Shown here piece after piece: positions 1 to 7,684 of a stretch of 64,000 bases of DNA. The DNA comes from Tissierellaceae bacterium. GTDB lineage: Bacteria > Bacillota > Clostridia > Tissierellales > Tissierellaceae. A program made the translations under genes and the position numbers. The stretch is from contig JALNZV010000006.1 in assembly GCA_023229175.1 (NCBI GenBank), positions 38,256 through 102,255 on the forward strand, read 5' to 3'. The notes beneath the pieces are model-generated. The model worked only from the letters and a program-made list of their open reading frames with translations, was not told the origin of the DNA and made no database searches. Numbering within the stretch: the first letter of the stretch is position 1; each line of letters begins with the position of its first letter.

Positions 1-686
1 ATCCAGATAAGCTGCAAATAGGTGACGAAATTAAGTTAGTGGTTCCAAAGCCCGTGCTTACTGTGGCTACAGTTGCTGAAGTAGAGTACACAGAAAAAGT
101 TAAGTTTGACACAGAAACAGAGTACGATAAAAATATGTACAAAACTGAAAAAAAGACAAAAGTCGCCGGCGTAAGTGGGGAAAAGCTAGTTACAGCCAAC
201 GAAATAAAATATAATGGGATTTTAGAAGAAAAGGAAATTGTATGGGAAGAGGTTGTAAAAGAACCAGTAACAGAAGTAGTCGTTAGGGGGACAAAAGAAC
301 CTCCAAAGACAGTTGCAACTGGATTATTTTTAATGCCCACAAGGGGGACAATTTCCTCTAGATACGGCATGAGATGGGGCAGGATGCACAATGGCTTAGA
401 TATAGCAGCTAAAATGGGAACACCTATAAATGCTGCGGATGGTGGAACTGTAGTATTTGCAGGGACAAAGAGTACTTATGGAAAGATGGTAGAAGTAGAT
501 CACGGAAATGGATACAAGACTAGATACGCTCACTGCAGCTCAATCTTGGTAAAAGTCGGGGACAAAGTATATAAAGGACAACATATTGCCAACGTTGGAA
601 ATACAGGCAATTCCACTGGACCACATTTACATTTTGAAGTATTGAAAAATGGGAAAAATCAAAACCCAGCAAATTTTGTAAAGTAA
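1..686 (+). CDS. G5/M23 cell-wall peptidase, C-terminal part
   Basis: Open from the window edge (frame of base 3), so the N-terminus is missing. The first residues (DKLQIGDEIKLVVPKP) look like the end of a LysM domain. Next comes a G5-type beta domain (roughly residues 15-95 of the visible part), then an M23 zinc metallopeptidase with HNGLDI, HGNGYKTRYAHC and the final GPHLHFEV motif. The family cleaves peptidoglycan cross-bridges outside the membrane. LysM-G5-M23 order is common in clostridial cell-wall hydrolases. A rho-independent terminator follows at once, so the gene ends its own transcript. It lies outside the mobile element and belongs to the host chromosome. Confidence 0.85.
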   Translation, partial: PDKLQIGDEIKLVVPKPVLTVATVAEVEYTEKVKFDTETEYDKNMYKTEKKTKVAGVSGEKLVTANEIKYNGILEEKEIVWEEVVKEPVTEVVVRGTKEPPKTVATGLFLMPTRGTISSRYGMRWGRMHNGLDIAAKMGTPINAADGGTVVFAGTKSTYGKMVEVDHGNGYKTRYAHCSSILVKVGDKVYKGQHIANVGNTGNSTGPHLHFEVLKNGKNQNPANFVK

Positions 687-707
687 GGAAGCTAAGGCTT
701 CCTTTTT
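685..707 (+). terminator. Rho-independent terminator after the M23 gene
   Basis: GGAAGC (687-692) pairs with GCTTCC (697-702) around a 4-nt loop and runs into five T. The A residues of the stop codon extend the stem. Confidence 0.8.
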
Positions 708-741
708 GATTTAAAGGTATATAGATATATGGGGAATTGTC

Positions 742-750
742 TGATATAAT
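742..750 (+). promoter_or_regulatory. Extended -10 promoter for the sigma-54 activator gene
   Basis: TGATATAAT gives a TGN extended -10 joined to a perfect TATAAT, 48 bp before the ATG at 798. No good -35 is seen at 17 bp, as is usual for extended -10 promoters. This suggests that the activator itself is made by the housekeeping sigma factor. Confidence 0.4.
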
Positions 751-797
751 TACAATAATGCAATAGGATTTAGAAGAATGTATAGGGGGTAAAAGAT

Positions 798-2591
798 ATG
801 GCCTATCTGAGATTAATTCAGAAGACTCTGCAAGAATGGGCTGAAACAGTGGCATCTGCACTCAATATAGATGTGACCATAACTGATAAAAATCTGACTA
901 GAATAGTAGGTACTGGAAGGTTTTACAGCAAAATCGAAGAAAGCAGCCCAGAAGAATCCCTATTCGCAAAAGTCATCGAGTCAAAAACGCCAAATATAAA
1001 TTTAATTGTCAGAGACGAAAAGATATGCAGGGAATGCCCTGCTTACGATTATTGCTCTGAATACGCCAACATGACATATCCCTTGTCCATCAACAATCAG
1101 GTAATAGGTGTAGTAAGTTTTGCATCCTTTGACGTAAAACAGGGAGAGATAATGTCCATAAAGAAAGATGAATACTTTCGGATGCTTAAACAGTTAGCGG
1201 AAATGATAGAAAATGAAATTTCAAGGATAATAATAGCTAATAAATTGAAAACCAACTATATTGCAGTAGACGAAATAATAAACAACTTAAATAAAGGGAT
1301 AATAATATTAAACTCTCAAAATAAGATCATACATATTAATATAAAAGCCCTGGAAGTCCTAAATAAGAATTTATCGGATTACAAGATATTGGACAAACAT
1401 ATAAATACCATAGTAAAGAAAATTAACCTGCGAGATACGGGAAATAAGGATACTGTTGGATATTGGGATATAAATGGAAAGGACACTAGGGTCAGATATA
1501 ACATTAGCAAGATATTTTTAGAGGATGGTAAGTTTTCAACCATAATAAGCTTCGATGAGATTAAGGAAATTATAGACATCGCCAAGACTTATGAAAACAA
1601 AGGCGAAATCGTGTTTGACGATATAATAGGTGAAAGTAAAAGCCTGTTGGAATCCATAGAAAGGTCCAAGATTGCCGCCCAAACCGATTCTACTATTCTA
1701 ATTCAAGGAGAAAGCGGGACAGGTAAGGAGTTATTTGCCAGATCTATTCACAATGAAAGTCAAAGAAGAGATGGACCCTTCATAGTGATTAATTGTGCAG
1801 GCATACCAGAGAGTCTAATGGAGTCAGAACTCTTTGGATATGAAAGAGGTGCATTTACTGGAGCAAATCCTGGAGGAAAAAAAGGAAAGATAGAATTGGC
1901 CAATAACGGCACATTGTTTTTAGATGAAATAGGGGATTTATCAATCCACATGCAAACAAGACTTTTAAGAGTTCTGCAGGAGCGAAATGTTGAGAGGATT
2001 GGTGGCGATGGAAGGCCTGTAGATGTGAACATAAGGGTAATTGCTGCTACCCACAGAAATCTTGAGAACCTAGTAGCAAAAGGAGAATTTAGGCTCGATT
2101 TATTTTATAGACTAAACGTCATACCCATAGATTTGCCTCCATTAAAGGACAGAGAAGACGATGTATTCCTATGCTCCGACTATATAATTGATAAAATGTC
2201 TAAAAAGATTAACACAGATCCTAAGATATTGTCGAAGGAGGTCAAGGAAGTGTTTAAAGCTTATTCTTGGCCTGGAAACCTCAGGGAGTTGGAAAATATA
2301 TTGGAGCATTCTCTTTGCTTCGCGAAGGGAAAGGAAATATCATTAAACGACATCCCAAAATACTTTTTTGAACACAAGTTAAATCGCAATTCTAGGGAAT
2401 TAAGTGACCTGCAAGGCTATTCAAGTACGGATAAAACCTTGGAGGAATTAAGGCTGGAATTTGAAAGGTTCATTATAAAAGATTTAATTGACAAATACGG
2501 AAATACACTAGAGGGCAAGAAACTGGTGGCTGAGAGGCTCAATATCGGATTGGCAACTTTATACAGAAAAATTGGAACATATGAAAGTTAA
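798..2591 (+). CDS. Sigma-54-dependent transcriptional activator (PAS-AAA+-Fis)
   Basis: A 597-aa bacterial enhancer-binding protein. Residues 1-155 form an N-terminal sensor with a Cys cluster (CRECPAYDYC) that could bind a metal, Fe-S centre or thiol ligand. A PAS-like domain follows (about 160-270). The AAA+ core has Walker A GESGTGKE (304-311), the sigma-54 contact loop GAFTGA (351-356) and Walker B around Asp376. A Fis-type helix-turn-helix closes the protein (about 573-592). The start at 798 has a TATAGGGGG ribosome site. The next gene downstream has a -24/-12 promoter with two matching dyads upstream, so this protein very likely activates the desulfidase gene at 2826 in response to cysteine or a related thiol. 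That ligand is inferred from context only. Confidence 0.88.
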   Translation: MAYLRLIQKTLQEWAETVASALNIDVTITDKNLTRIVGTGRFYSKIEESSPEESLFAKVIESKTPNINLIVRDEKICRECPAYDYCSEYANMTYPLSINNQVIGVVSFASFDVKQGEIMSIKKDEYFRMLKQLAEMIENEISRIIIANKLKTNYIAVDEIINNLNKGIIILNSQNKIIHINIKALEVLNKNLSDYKILDKHINTIVKKINLRDTGNKDTVGYWDINGKDTRVRYNISKIFLEDGKFSTIISFDEIKEIIDIAKTYENKGEIVFDDIIGESKSLLESIERSKIAAQTDSTILIQGESGTGKELFARSIHNESQRRDGPFIVINCAGIPESLMESELFGYERGAFTGANPGGKKGKIELANNGTLFLDEIGDLSIHMQTRLLRVLQERNVERIGGDGRPVDVNIRVIAATHRNLENLVAKGEFRLDLFYRLNVIPIDLPPLKDREDDVFLCSDYIIDKMSKKINTDPKILSKEVKEVFKAYSWPGNLRELENILEHSLCFAKGKEISLNDIPKYFFEHKLNRNSRELSDLQGYSSTDKTLEELRLEFERFIIKDLIDKYGNTLEGKKLVAERLNIGLATLYRKIGTYES

Positions 2592-2617
2592 AAGTGAATT
2601 ACATGATCCAAAATACC

Positions 2618-2652
2618 TTCTCATATACGAGAACAATTATCATAAGTGAGAA
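2618..2652 (+). promoter_or_regulatory. Two tandem dyads, probable enhancer (UAS) for the sigma-54 activator
   Basis: TTCTCATATACGAGAA (2618-2633) and TTATCATAAGTGAGAA (2637-2652) are two 16-bp imperfect palindromes of the same design (TTnTC-N6-GAGAA), 19 bp apart centre to centre. They sit about 107-141 bp before the -24 element, the usual distance for enhancer-binding proteins. Confidence 0.6.
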
Positions 2653-2758
2653 TATCGAAATTGTATTTATACTATACTTTGATTTGATAGCAGGTACTAT
2701 GTAAGCTTTCAGGGGAATTACCTTGAGTTCATCATATTTATATGGTTATTGTCAATGA

Positions 2759-2774
2759 TGGCATATAAATTGCA
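2759..2774 (+). promoter_or_regulatory. Sigma-54 (-24/-12) promoter of the desulfidase gene
   Basis: TGGCATATAAATTGCA matches the sigma-54 consensus TGGCAY-N5-TTGCA, with GG at -24 and GC at -12. Transcription should start near 2786, 40 bp before the ATG at 2826. A sigma-54 activator gene directly upstream supports the call. Confidence 0.8.
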
Positions 2775-2825
2775 TCTAATTTTAGTTAGGTTATATAGGA
2801 TTAACTAAAAGGAGGCAAAAGTATA

Positions 2826-4136
2826 ATGGAAGCTATGGAAAAGGTCACCAGCGATGTTTCGGAAAAGCTACTGCAGACTTTAGTCACAGGCGTAAAGCCA
2901 GCATTGGGATGTACTGAGCCAGTAGCAGTTGGATTAGCAACGGCAAAGGCTGTAGAGCGAATAAAAGGAAAGGTAAAAAGCATAGATGTAGAGGTAAGTC
3001 CAAATATTTATAAAAATGGCATGGGTGTAGGTATACCCGGTACGGTAGAAATAGGGTTGGTGTTTGCTGCAGCCCTTGGAGTTACATGCGGAGATTCCAA
3101 TTTAGGTTTTGAGGTATTTCGATATGTCAACGATGAAGCAGTGTCTGAAGCGAATACTCTGTTGGACAGGAACCTCGTCTTTGTTGTGCCTGTAATGGAT
3201 AAAGGAGATTTCTTTATAAAAGCGGAGGTAACAACTGATGAAGGAAAAGGGATATGCATTATTAGGGATAGCCATACTAACATAGTCTACATCGAATCCA
3301 ATGGGAGAATTATATTTAATAACGATAAGGTCAAGGAGTCAAGCTCCAATGGCAATGACTATTTAAAGGACCTAGACTTAAAGGATATAAGGGAATTTAT
3401 AGAAAATGTGGATTTTACGGATATTGAATTTATGCTGGAAGGCGTAAGAATAAATATGGATATAGCGAAGGCAGGTTTGGAGCTGAAACCTGGGCCAGGT
3501 CTAGGTGCTGCCCTTAATCAATTGATATCAGAAGGATTTATGGAAAACGATATTGTAAATAAGGCAAGGGTATTGACATCTGCAGCCAGTGATGCCAGGA
3601 TGGCGGGACTCAATATGCCAGTTATGAGTAGTGCAGGAAGCGGAAATCATGGACTAACGGCAATTATACCACCCATGGTAGTATGTGAAGATATGGGATG
3701 TGATGAGGAAAAATTAGCTAGAACATTGGCATTTAGCCACTTAGTCACAGCTTACGTAAAGGTATTTACGGGGGTACTATCGCCTATATGTGGGTGTGCA
3801 GTTGCTGCAGGAGCAGGGGCCACAGCCTCAATTACTTGGGCATTAGGCGGAAATGACGAGCAAATCGGAGGCTCCATAAAGAATATAATGGGTACATTGG
3901 CAGGTATGGTTTGCGATGGAGCGAAGGGTGGCTGTGCATTTAAATTGTCTACAGCGGCTTCGGAGGCAGTAATGCAGGCAAAATTAGCAAAATCAAATGT
4001 ATTTATAAATGGTTTAGATGGACTTTTGAGCCCAAAGGCAGAGGATGCCATTAGGAATTTAGGAAAATTTACTAAAGAAGGCATGCTAGGTGCCGATGAA
4101 AAGATTATTGAGATAATGCTAAAAAATCATAGTTAA
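2826..4136 (+). CDS. cyuA: L-cysteine desulfidase, CyuA/YhaM (UPF0597) family
   Basis: A 436-aa protein of the serine dehydratase alpha-like family. Members are oxygen-sensitive [4Fe-4S] enzymes that break L-cysteine into sulfide, ammonia and pyruvate in the cytoplasm. The conserved early motif GCTEPVAV (Cys29), the pair C322/C324 in the ICGCAVAAGAGA loop, and Cys363/Cys370 in the CDGAKGGC loop are all present, so the cluster ligands appear intact. AAAGGAGG stands before the ATG at 2826. The gene is alone, under its own sigma-54 promoter, and ends in a strong two-way terminator. Some family members may act on other substrates, so cysteine is the likely but unproven one. Confidence 0.85.
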   Translation: MEAMEKVTSDVSEKLLQTLVTGVKPALGCTEPVAVGLATAKAVERIKGKVKSIDVEVSPNIYKNGMGVGIPGTVEIGLVFAAALGVTCGDSNLGFEVFRYVNDEAVSEANTLLDRNLVFVVPVMDKGDFFIKAEVTTDEGKGICIIRDSHTNIVYIESNGRIIFNNDKVKESSSNGNDYLKDLDLKDIREFIENVDFTDIEFMLEGVRINMDIAKAGLELKPGPGLGAALNQLISEGFMENDIVNKARVLTSAASDARMAGLNMPVMSSAGSGNHGLTAIIPPMVVCEDMGCDEEKLARTLAFSHLVTAYVKVFTGVLSPICGCAVAAGAGATASITWALGGNDEQIGGSIKNIMGTLAGMVCDGAKGGCAFKLSTAASEAVMQAKLAKSNVFINGLDGLLSPKAEDAIRNLGKFTKEGMLGADEKIIEIMLKNHS

Positions 4137-4142
4137 GAAGGC

Positions 4143-4186
4143 CAGGTAGATAGTTTAATTTGCATTAACTATCTACCTGACTTTTT
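4143..4186. terminator. Bidirectional terminator between desulfidase and protease genes
   Basis: CAGGTAGATAGTT (4143-4155) pairs perfectly with AACTATCTACCTG (4167-4179), followed by T5. The protease remnant on the other strand ends at 4191, so this hairpin can serve both converging genes. Confidence 0.85.
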
Positions 4187-4190
4187 ATGT

Positions 4191-5024
4191 CTATTTTTTA
4201 TAATCGTATAATATTAACAGGGCCAAAAGTAAAATCAAATCTTCTAACAATTCTTTGCGGTTAATTTCAAATCCTATGTCGGCGATGTCTTCCAAATCCT
4301 TTGTATTATCTATGGTACCATCTGAAAATAGCAACTTAAGATTTAACAGACCAGCACCTTGATTTTCCTTAGTATCTTTTAAATCAATACAAGAATCAAT
4401 GACTTTATTCTTTACTTCCTGAGGTGTAAGCAGGTTAAATTCGTTTAATAAAAGGGCTGCAGATCCAGAAACCAATGGAGTAGCCATAGAGGTCCCGCTT
4501 AAGGAAGAATATCCATCTAAATCGACATTTGACAGGGACTTTATATTGACTCCAGGGGCTACTATATCTGGCTTCATTAACCCCTCAAAGGTGGGGCCAC
4601 GGCTGGAAAAAGGTGCAATTGTATCGTCTGAAGTATCTACGGTACCCATATGATCTGAAGCTCCTACTGTGATTACAGAATTACTAATTCCAGGAGATAA
4701 AATTGTACCCTCAGTTGGACCACTATTACCTGCAGCGGCAATGACTATAAGCCCAGCCTTTACAGCTGCATCTACGGCTTTACATAGTGGATCTTTTTGG
4801 CATGGAATATTAGATGGGGTACCGAGAGATAGATTTATTATCTTTGTATTGTATTTTTCCTTTGTTTCGATAATATAAGATATTGCTTCAATGATATCTG
4901 AGGCATCCCCGCTACCTTGAGAATCTAATGCTTTTATTCCCAGAATATTGGCCTTGGGAGCAATTCCTAAGTATTTACCCATGGATGAAAATCCATTTCC
5001 TGCGATGATGCCAGCTACATGAGT
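4191..5024 (-). pseudogene. Subtilisin-family (S8) protease, C-terminal half cut by the ICE
   Basis: The minus strand encodes an S8 peptidase from the residues just after the catalytic-His motif to the natural stop. It carries HVAGIIAGNG, the oxyanion-hole motif AAAGNSG and the catalytic-Ser motif GTSMATP, plus a short hydrophobic tail. The first part of the protein, with catalytic Asp and His, is 58.8 kb away at 63793-64000. Reading on from the junction into the element gives a short foreign N-terminus with a possible start near 5093. Without Asp and His this piece cannot be an active protease. Excision between the two TGAGT copies would restore GHGT-HVAG in frame. Confidence 0.9.
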
Positions 5025-5045
5025 TACGTGAACCATAAGCCAAAA
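5020..5045. repeat. attL: crossover core and left attP half-site
   Basis: The 5-bp core TGAGT (5020-5024) is repeated at 63793-63797. Next to it lies the element half-site 5022-5045, which includes GTGAACCATAAGCCAAAA (5028-5045). This is the inverted partner of 63769-63792 at the right end, with 20 of 24 positions matching. The symmetry axis falls on the TG of the core; the GA dinucleotide reported for TnpX-type recombinases lies one base further in the same core. Confidence 0.85.
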
Positions 5046-5092
5046 AATGTAATGGCTTGATTTCAATGGGTGTGGAGGTTGAATTATAAACA

Positions 5093-5142
5093 TTAACTAG
5101 TAAAAACTAGATTTGACGAGTAGAAATTAAATTTGTCAAGTA
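5093..5142 (+). repeat. Iteron cluster 1 (three 10-bp sites, 20-bp period)
   Basis: TTAACTAGTA (5093), TTGACGAGTA (5113) and TTGTCAAGTA (5133) are direct repeats starting exactly 20 bp apart. An extra copy, ATTTCTAGTA, starts at 5144. C at position 5 and AGTA at positions 7-10 never vary. Confidence 0.85.
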
Positions 5143-5200
5143 GATTTCTAGTAAAAATAGAGCTAACATTGAAAAATACACATAAGTTTAAAATTAGAAC

Positions 5201-5250
5201 TTAACTAGTAGTTTTTAAATTTGACGAGTAGATTTCAAATTTGTCAAGTA
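5201..5250 (+). repeat. Iteron cluster 2
   Basis: The same three sites in the same order as cluster 1: TTAACTAGTA (5201), TTGACGAGTA (5221), TTGTCAAGTA (5241), again at 20-bp spacing. An extra copy, TCTACTAGTA, starts at 5253. Confidence 0.85.
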
Positions 5251-5306
5251 ACTCTACTAGTAAAACATAAAAAGCTTGATAAATAGCGATATTACAGGAA
5301 CAAGAA

Positions 5307-5356
5307 TTAACTAGTAATAAATTAGCTTAACAAGTAAATTTTATAATTAGCGAGTA
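5307..5356 (+). repeat. Iteron cluster 3
   Basis: TTAACTAGTA (5307), TTAACAAGTA (5327), TTAGCGAGTA (5347). Spacing is again exactly 20 bp. Together, clusters 1-3 fill most of the gene-free stretch 5025-5404. Confidence 0.85.
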
Positions 5357-5404
5357 ATAAATATATATCGTTTAAAATATGCTCTATACAAAAAAATAGG
5401 TGGG

Positions 5405-5635
5405 ATGATGATGAAAAAAATAAAAAGTGTAAGGAAACTTTGCTTTCTTTGTATGGAAGAACATGATGTAGATATTGTAGAAATAATGGATAATGAAATT
5501 TATAAAAATAAAGAGGTAACTTTCCCTGCTATTTATGAATACTGCTTTAATACTAATGAGTTTTTAGAAAATGAAGAAATGATTAAAAATAACAGTATGT
5601 CCATGAAAGATGCATATCTAAAAAGTATAAAATAG
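5405..5635 (+). CDS. Small CxxC protein, MqsA/SocA N-terminal-like
   Basis: A protein of 74-76 aa with three in-frame ATGs (5405, 5408, 5411) after AGGTGGG; 5411 has the best spacing. It has one CxxC (CFLCMEEHDV) and a later YC, followed by a conserved-looking tail (EEMIKNNSMSMKDAYLKS). The layout resembles the zinc-binding N-terminal domain of MqsA/SocA-type antitoxin regulators, but the usual C-terminal helix-turn-helix is absent. It lies between iteron clusters 3 and 4 and has its own terminator, so a DNA-linked role at this end is possible. Function unknown. Confidence 0.6.
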   Translation: MMMKKIKSVRKLCFLCMEEHDVDIVEIMDNEIYKNKEVTFPAIYEYCFNTNEFLENEEMIKNNSMSMKDAYLKSIK

Positions 5636-5643
5636 TTATTATA

Positions 5644-5664
5644 AAGGGCCAGGTGCCCTTTTTT
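5644..5664 (+). terminator. Terminator after the small CxxC gene
   Basis: AAGGGC (5644-5649) pairs with GCCCTT (5655-5660) around a 5-nt loop, ending in a run of six T. Confidence 0.8.
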
Positions 5665-5692
5665 AGTTGGAGAAAAATGGAATACATAAAAC

Positions 5693-5742
5693 TTAACTAG
5701 TAATTTTAAAATGTAACGAGTAGATTTTTAAATTATCCAGTA
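5693..5742 (+). repeat. Iteron cluster 4, upstream of the resolvase gene
   Basis: TTAACTAGTA (5693), GTAACGAGTA (5713) and TTATCCAGTA (5733) repeat the 20-bp spacing. The cluster lies 100 bp before the resolvase start at 5842. The first site is identical in all four clusters; the second and third drift. Confidence 0.8.
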
Positions 5743-5841
5743 TCAGAACTTTTAAGTTATGACACCTTAAATTAAAGTATGTAATATCAATATATACAGG
5801 GGTATCATAACTTGGTACCAAATCAAGGGGGTGGTTTTATT

Positions 5842-6438
5842 ATGAATTATGGATATATTAGGGTATCAACTAAGGCTCAATTAGATAATAACAGTTTTGA
5901 ACAACAGGAGAAGGAAATATTAGAAAGATATCATGATGCAGAAATATATAAAGAACAATTTACTGGTTCAAGTATGGATAGGCCAGTTTTTAATAAATTA
6001 TTAGGCAAATTACAAAAGAATGATACTTTGGTAGTAACAAAATTAGATAGATTCTGTAGAACAACAAAGGAAGGATTGGAACTTATAGATGAGTTAAGTA
6101 ATAGGGGAATCAGAATTCATATTTTAAATATGGGGCTTATTGAAGATACAGCCATGGGAAAACTTATAGTTACAAATTTACTTGCATTTTCTGAATTTGA
6201 AAGTTCTATGATTATAGAAAGAACCCAACAGGGGAAGGCAATAGCCAAAGAAAAACCTTATTTTAAGGAAGGGAGGCCCAGGAAATTTAATAAAAAAACC
6301 ATAGAACAGGCACTTAGAATGCTGACAGTTAATGGTGGAGGATATAGTTATAATGAGGTTGCAGAGATTATGGGGATTAGTAGGAGTACATTAATTAGAA
6401 GGCAGAATGAGTTTAGATACAAAAAAACTAAAGATTAG
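5842..6438 (+). CDS. Small serine recombinase (resolvase/invertase family)
   Basis: A 198-aa protein. The N-terminal catalytic domain has YIRVSTKAQ with nucleophile Ser9, and TKLDRFCRTTKEG and EFESSMIIERTQQG follow as in Tn3-type resolvases. A C-terminal helix-turn-helix (about 155-185) binds DNA. I start it at 5842, which follows AGGGGGTGG, instead of an upstream in-frame start. The family cuts and rejoins DNA at paired sites, either to resolve dimers or to invert segments. The iteron clusters upstream resemble resolvase half-sites (TGTCnnnTA-like) and could be its targets, though they lie head to tail. A role in excision control is also possible. Confidence 0.85.
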   Translation: MNYGYIRVSTKAQLDNNSFEQQEKEILERYHDAEIYKEQFTGSSMDRPVFNKLLGKLQKNDTLVVTKLDRFCRTTKEGLELIDELSNRGIRIHILNMGLIEDTAMGKLIVTNLLAFSEFESSMIIERTQQGKAIAKEKPYFKEGRPRKFNKKTIEQALRMLTVNGGGYSYNEVAEIMGISRSTLIRRQNEFRYKKTKD

Positions 6439-6458
6439 TATTAATACTTACTTACACC

Positions 6459-6479
6459 AGAGCCTAAGGGCTCTTTTTT
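6459..6479 (+). terminator. Terminator after the resolvase gene
   Basis: AGAGCC (6459-6464) pairs with GGCTCT (6469-6474), then T6. The identical hairpin at 8881 is part of the duplicated block. Confidence 0.8.
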
Positions 6480-6498
6480 AATGGAAAGGAGTTGAATC

Positions 6499-7002
6499 AT
6501 GCAAAATTATTCCTTACTACTAACCTACAACAAAGATACTAAAATCTTAGACTTACTCAATAATGAAACCAAAAACGAAAAAATCTACACATCAAAAGAA
6601 GTAGAAAAAATATCCATAGATGAATCTTTTGAAATAACAGATAGGCTGGTTCAAAGAATTAAAGACACAGCAAGGTTTAATGATTTTCCACTACTAGGAT
6701 ACTTTTATAAAAAAGAAGGGGAGGATTACATATCCATTGCAATAGTAAATCAAAAAGGGGGAGTTGGTAAAACTACCACCGTATTAAATCTAGGTTATGC
6801 ATTATCAGAAATAGGAAAAGAGGTTCTATTAATTGATTTTGACCCACAAGCAAGTTTAACAGCTGCACTAGGATGTAATGTAGAAGATAAAGCTAATATA
6901 CAAATATTAATGGCATTGGCTATAGCTTTATCTTTTCCAATCAACATTAACAGTATTAGTCTAGGTTGTATTAGCAAAATTAGGATTAAGTCTTATGTTT
7001 AG
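6499..7002 (+). pseudogene. Chimeric scar gene: 8921-like protein + ParA N-terminus + VirB6-like tail
   Basis: One open frame of 167 aa stitched from three sources. Residues 1-82 match the 115-aa protein encoded at 8921. The next stretch (VNQKGGVGKTTT to LMALAIA) is the Walker A part of ParA. The last 23 residues come from the 24173 VirB6-like gene read in another frame. The first junction uses TGCAATA, which both parents share, so microhomology deletion is likely. The ribosome site (AAAGGAG) and upstream terminator are intact, so it may still be expressed. A working ParA is not expected because the partner, dimer and Walker B regions are missing. Confidence 0.85.
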
Positions 7003-7131
7003 TGGACATTTGTTTTGGGGGATAGCAGCTGAATACTTTGCAGTAAAAACACCTAGTTTCTTGCAAGAATTCTTAATCTTCATATATTCTTCTGCTAGAT
7101 TAGTTCAGATGTTTAAAAATGTAGTTAAGTA
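7003..7131 (+). pseudogene. VirB6-like gene tail, remnant
   Basis: This stretch repeats the end of the gene at 24173 (FSGHLFWGIAAEYFAVKTPSFLQEF to the stop) with about 27 bp missing in the SGGGGMVNN region. It has no start of its own. It is part of the scar described for 6459-7356. Confidence 0.8.
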
Positions 7132-7143
7132 GGAGTTGAAGAA

Positions 7144-7356
7144 AAGGATATATTAAAAGAATTATCTATGGCCTTTATATGGCTAATAAGGGCAGGAACA
7201 GTAACTCGTGTAGCCTATTGCTTCTTTAAAATGACACAAAGTGATGAAGAAATTGGAGTTTATAAAAAGAGAATGAGAAATGCACTGGTTTTTCTAATCT
7301 TAGCTGAATCTATATGGCAACTAAAAGGTATGGCAGTATATTATTTTGGGGTATAA
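7144..7356 (+). pseudogene. Copy of the 25012 small membrane gene with its start codon lost
   Basis: The same length as the intact copy (213 bp) and nearly the same protein (SMAFIWLIRAGTVTRVAYCF). The ATG at 25012 is AAG here (7144-7146). An internal ATG at 7168 could still start a shortened 62-aa membrane peptide. The last few codons also differ from the intact copy. Confidence 0.8.
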
Positions 7357-7509
7357 TTATATATGTAGATGAAATTTTTAGATTTTCAACTTTACAATTA
7401 TATATAGTTATAATTAGCTGGTCTTTTTCAATTATACTAAAATGGATATTAAATTTGTATAAATCATATAATACTATTACTAGTAAAAATTTATAAGGAG
7501 TGGTATAAT

Positions 7510-7677
7510 ATGAATATAGATCAGCAAAATGAAGAAAAAGGAGGTAGTAAAATGAATACAGTAAAAGTTGAAACTACTACCCCTATAAATAAAAGGGTTA
7601 GTAAAGAAAAAAGGGATGAATTATACGAAAAATTAACAAAAAAAAATAAAGATATCTATAAGAAACTAGCAAAATAG
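7510..7677 (+). CDS. Putative antitoxin of the Doc-type toxin
   Basis: A small ORF ending 7 bp before the toxin gene. Two in-frame starts have ribosome sites: 7510 after AAGGAG (55 aa) and 7552 after AAAGGAGG (41 aa, better spaced). The product is short, highly charged and mostly helical (RVSKEKRDELYEKLTKKNKDIYKKL), as expected of a small antidote that wraps its toxin. I do not recognise a Phd DNA-binding fold. The call rests mainly on size, charge and close linkage to the Fic/Doc gene. Confidence 0.5.
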   Translation: MNIDQQNEEKGGSKMNTVKVETTTPINKRVSKEKRDELYEKLTKKNKDIYKKLAK

Positions 7678-7684
7678 GTGAATT

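Larger units (their letters stand above)
6459..7356 (+). repeat. Degenerate duplicate of 8881-9490 joined to 24774-25224
   Basis: Bases 6459-6745 follow 8881-9170 closely, 6746-6920 follow the start of parA (about 9300-9487), and 6930-7356 follow 24774-25224. The joins remove about 130 bp, about 15.3 kb and, further right, roughly 27 bp relative to the intact copies. Point differences are scattered through all segments, so this looks like an old remnant of a related second element. It does not look like an assembly duplicate. Confidence 0.85.

Noticed and set aside
5093..5356. Regular short repeats as a possible CRISPR array
   Set aside because: The repeats are only 10 bp with 10-bp gaps, occur in triplets, and no cas genes are near. 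They look like protein-binding sites.
5842..6438. Small serine resolvase as the integrase of the whole element
   Set aside because: It lacks the recombinase and zinc-ribbon domains. The large recombinase at 62155 sits 40 bp from an attachment site, which fits much better.
7314..7496. Open frame for a 60-aa membrane-like peptide
   Set aside because: It starts inside the scar copy of the 25012 gene in another frame, has no ribosome site and is A+T-driven. The 7357-7509 stretch shows no convincing feature.
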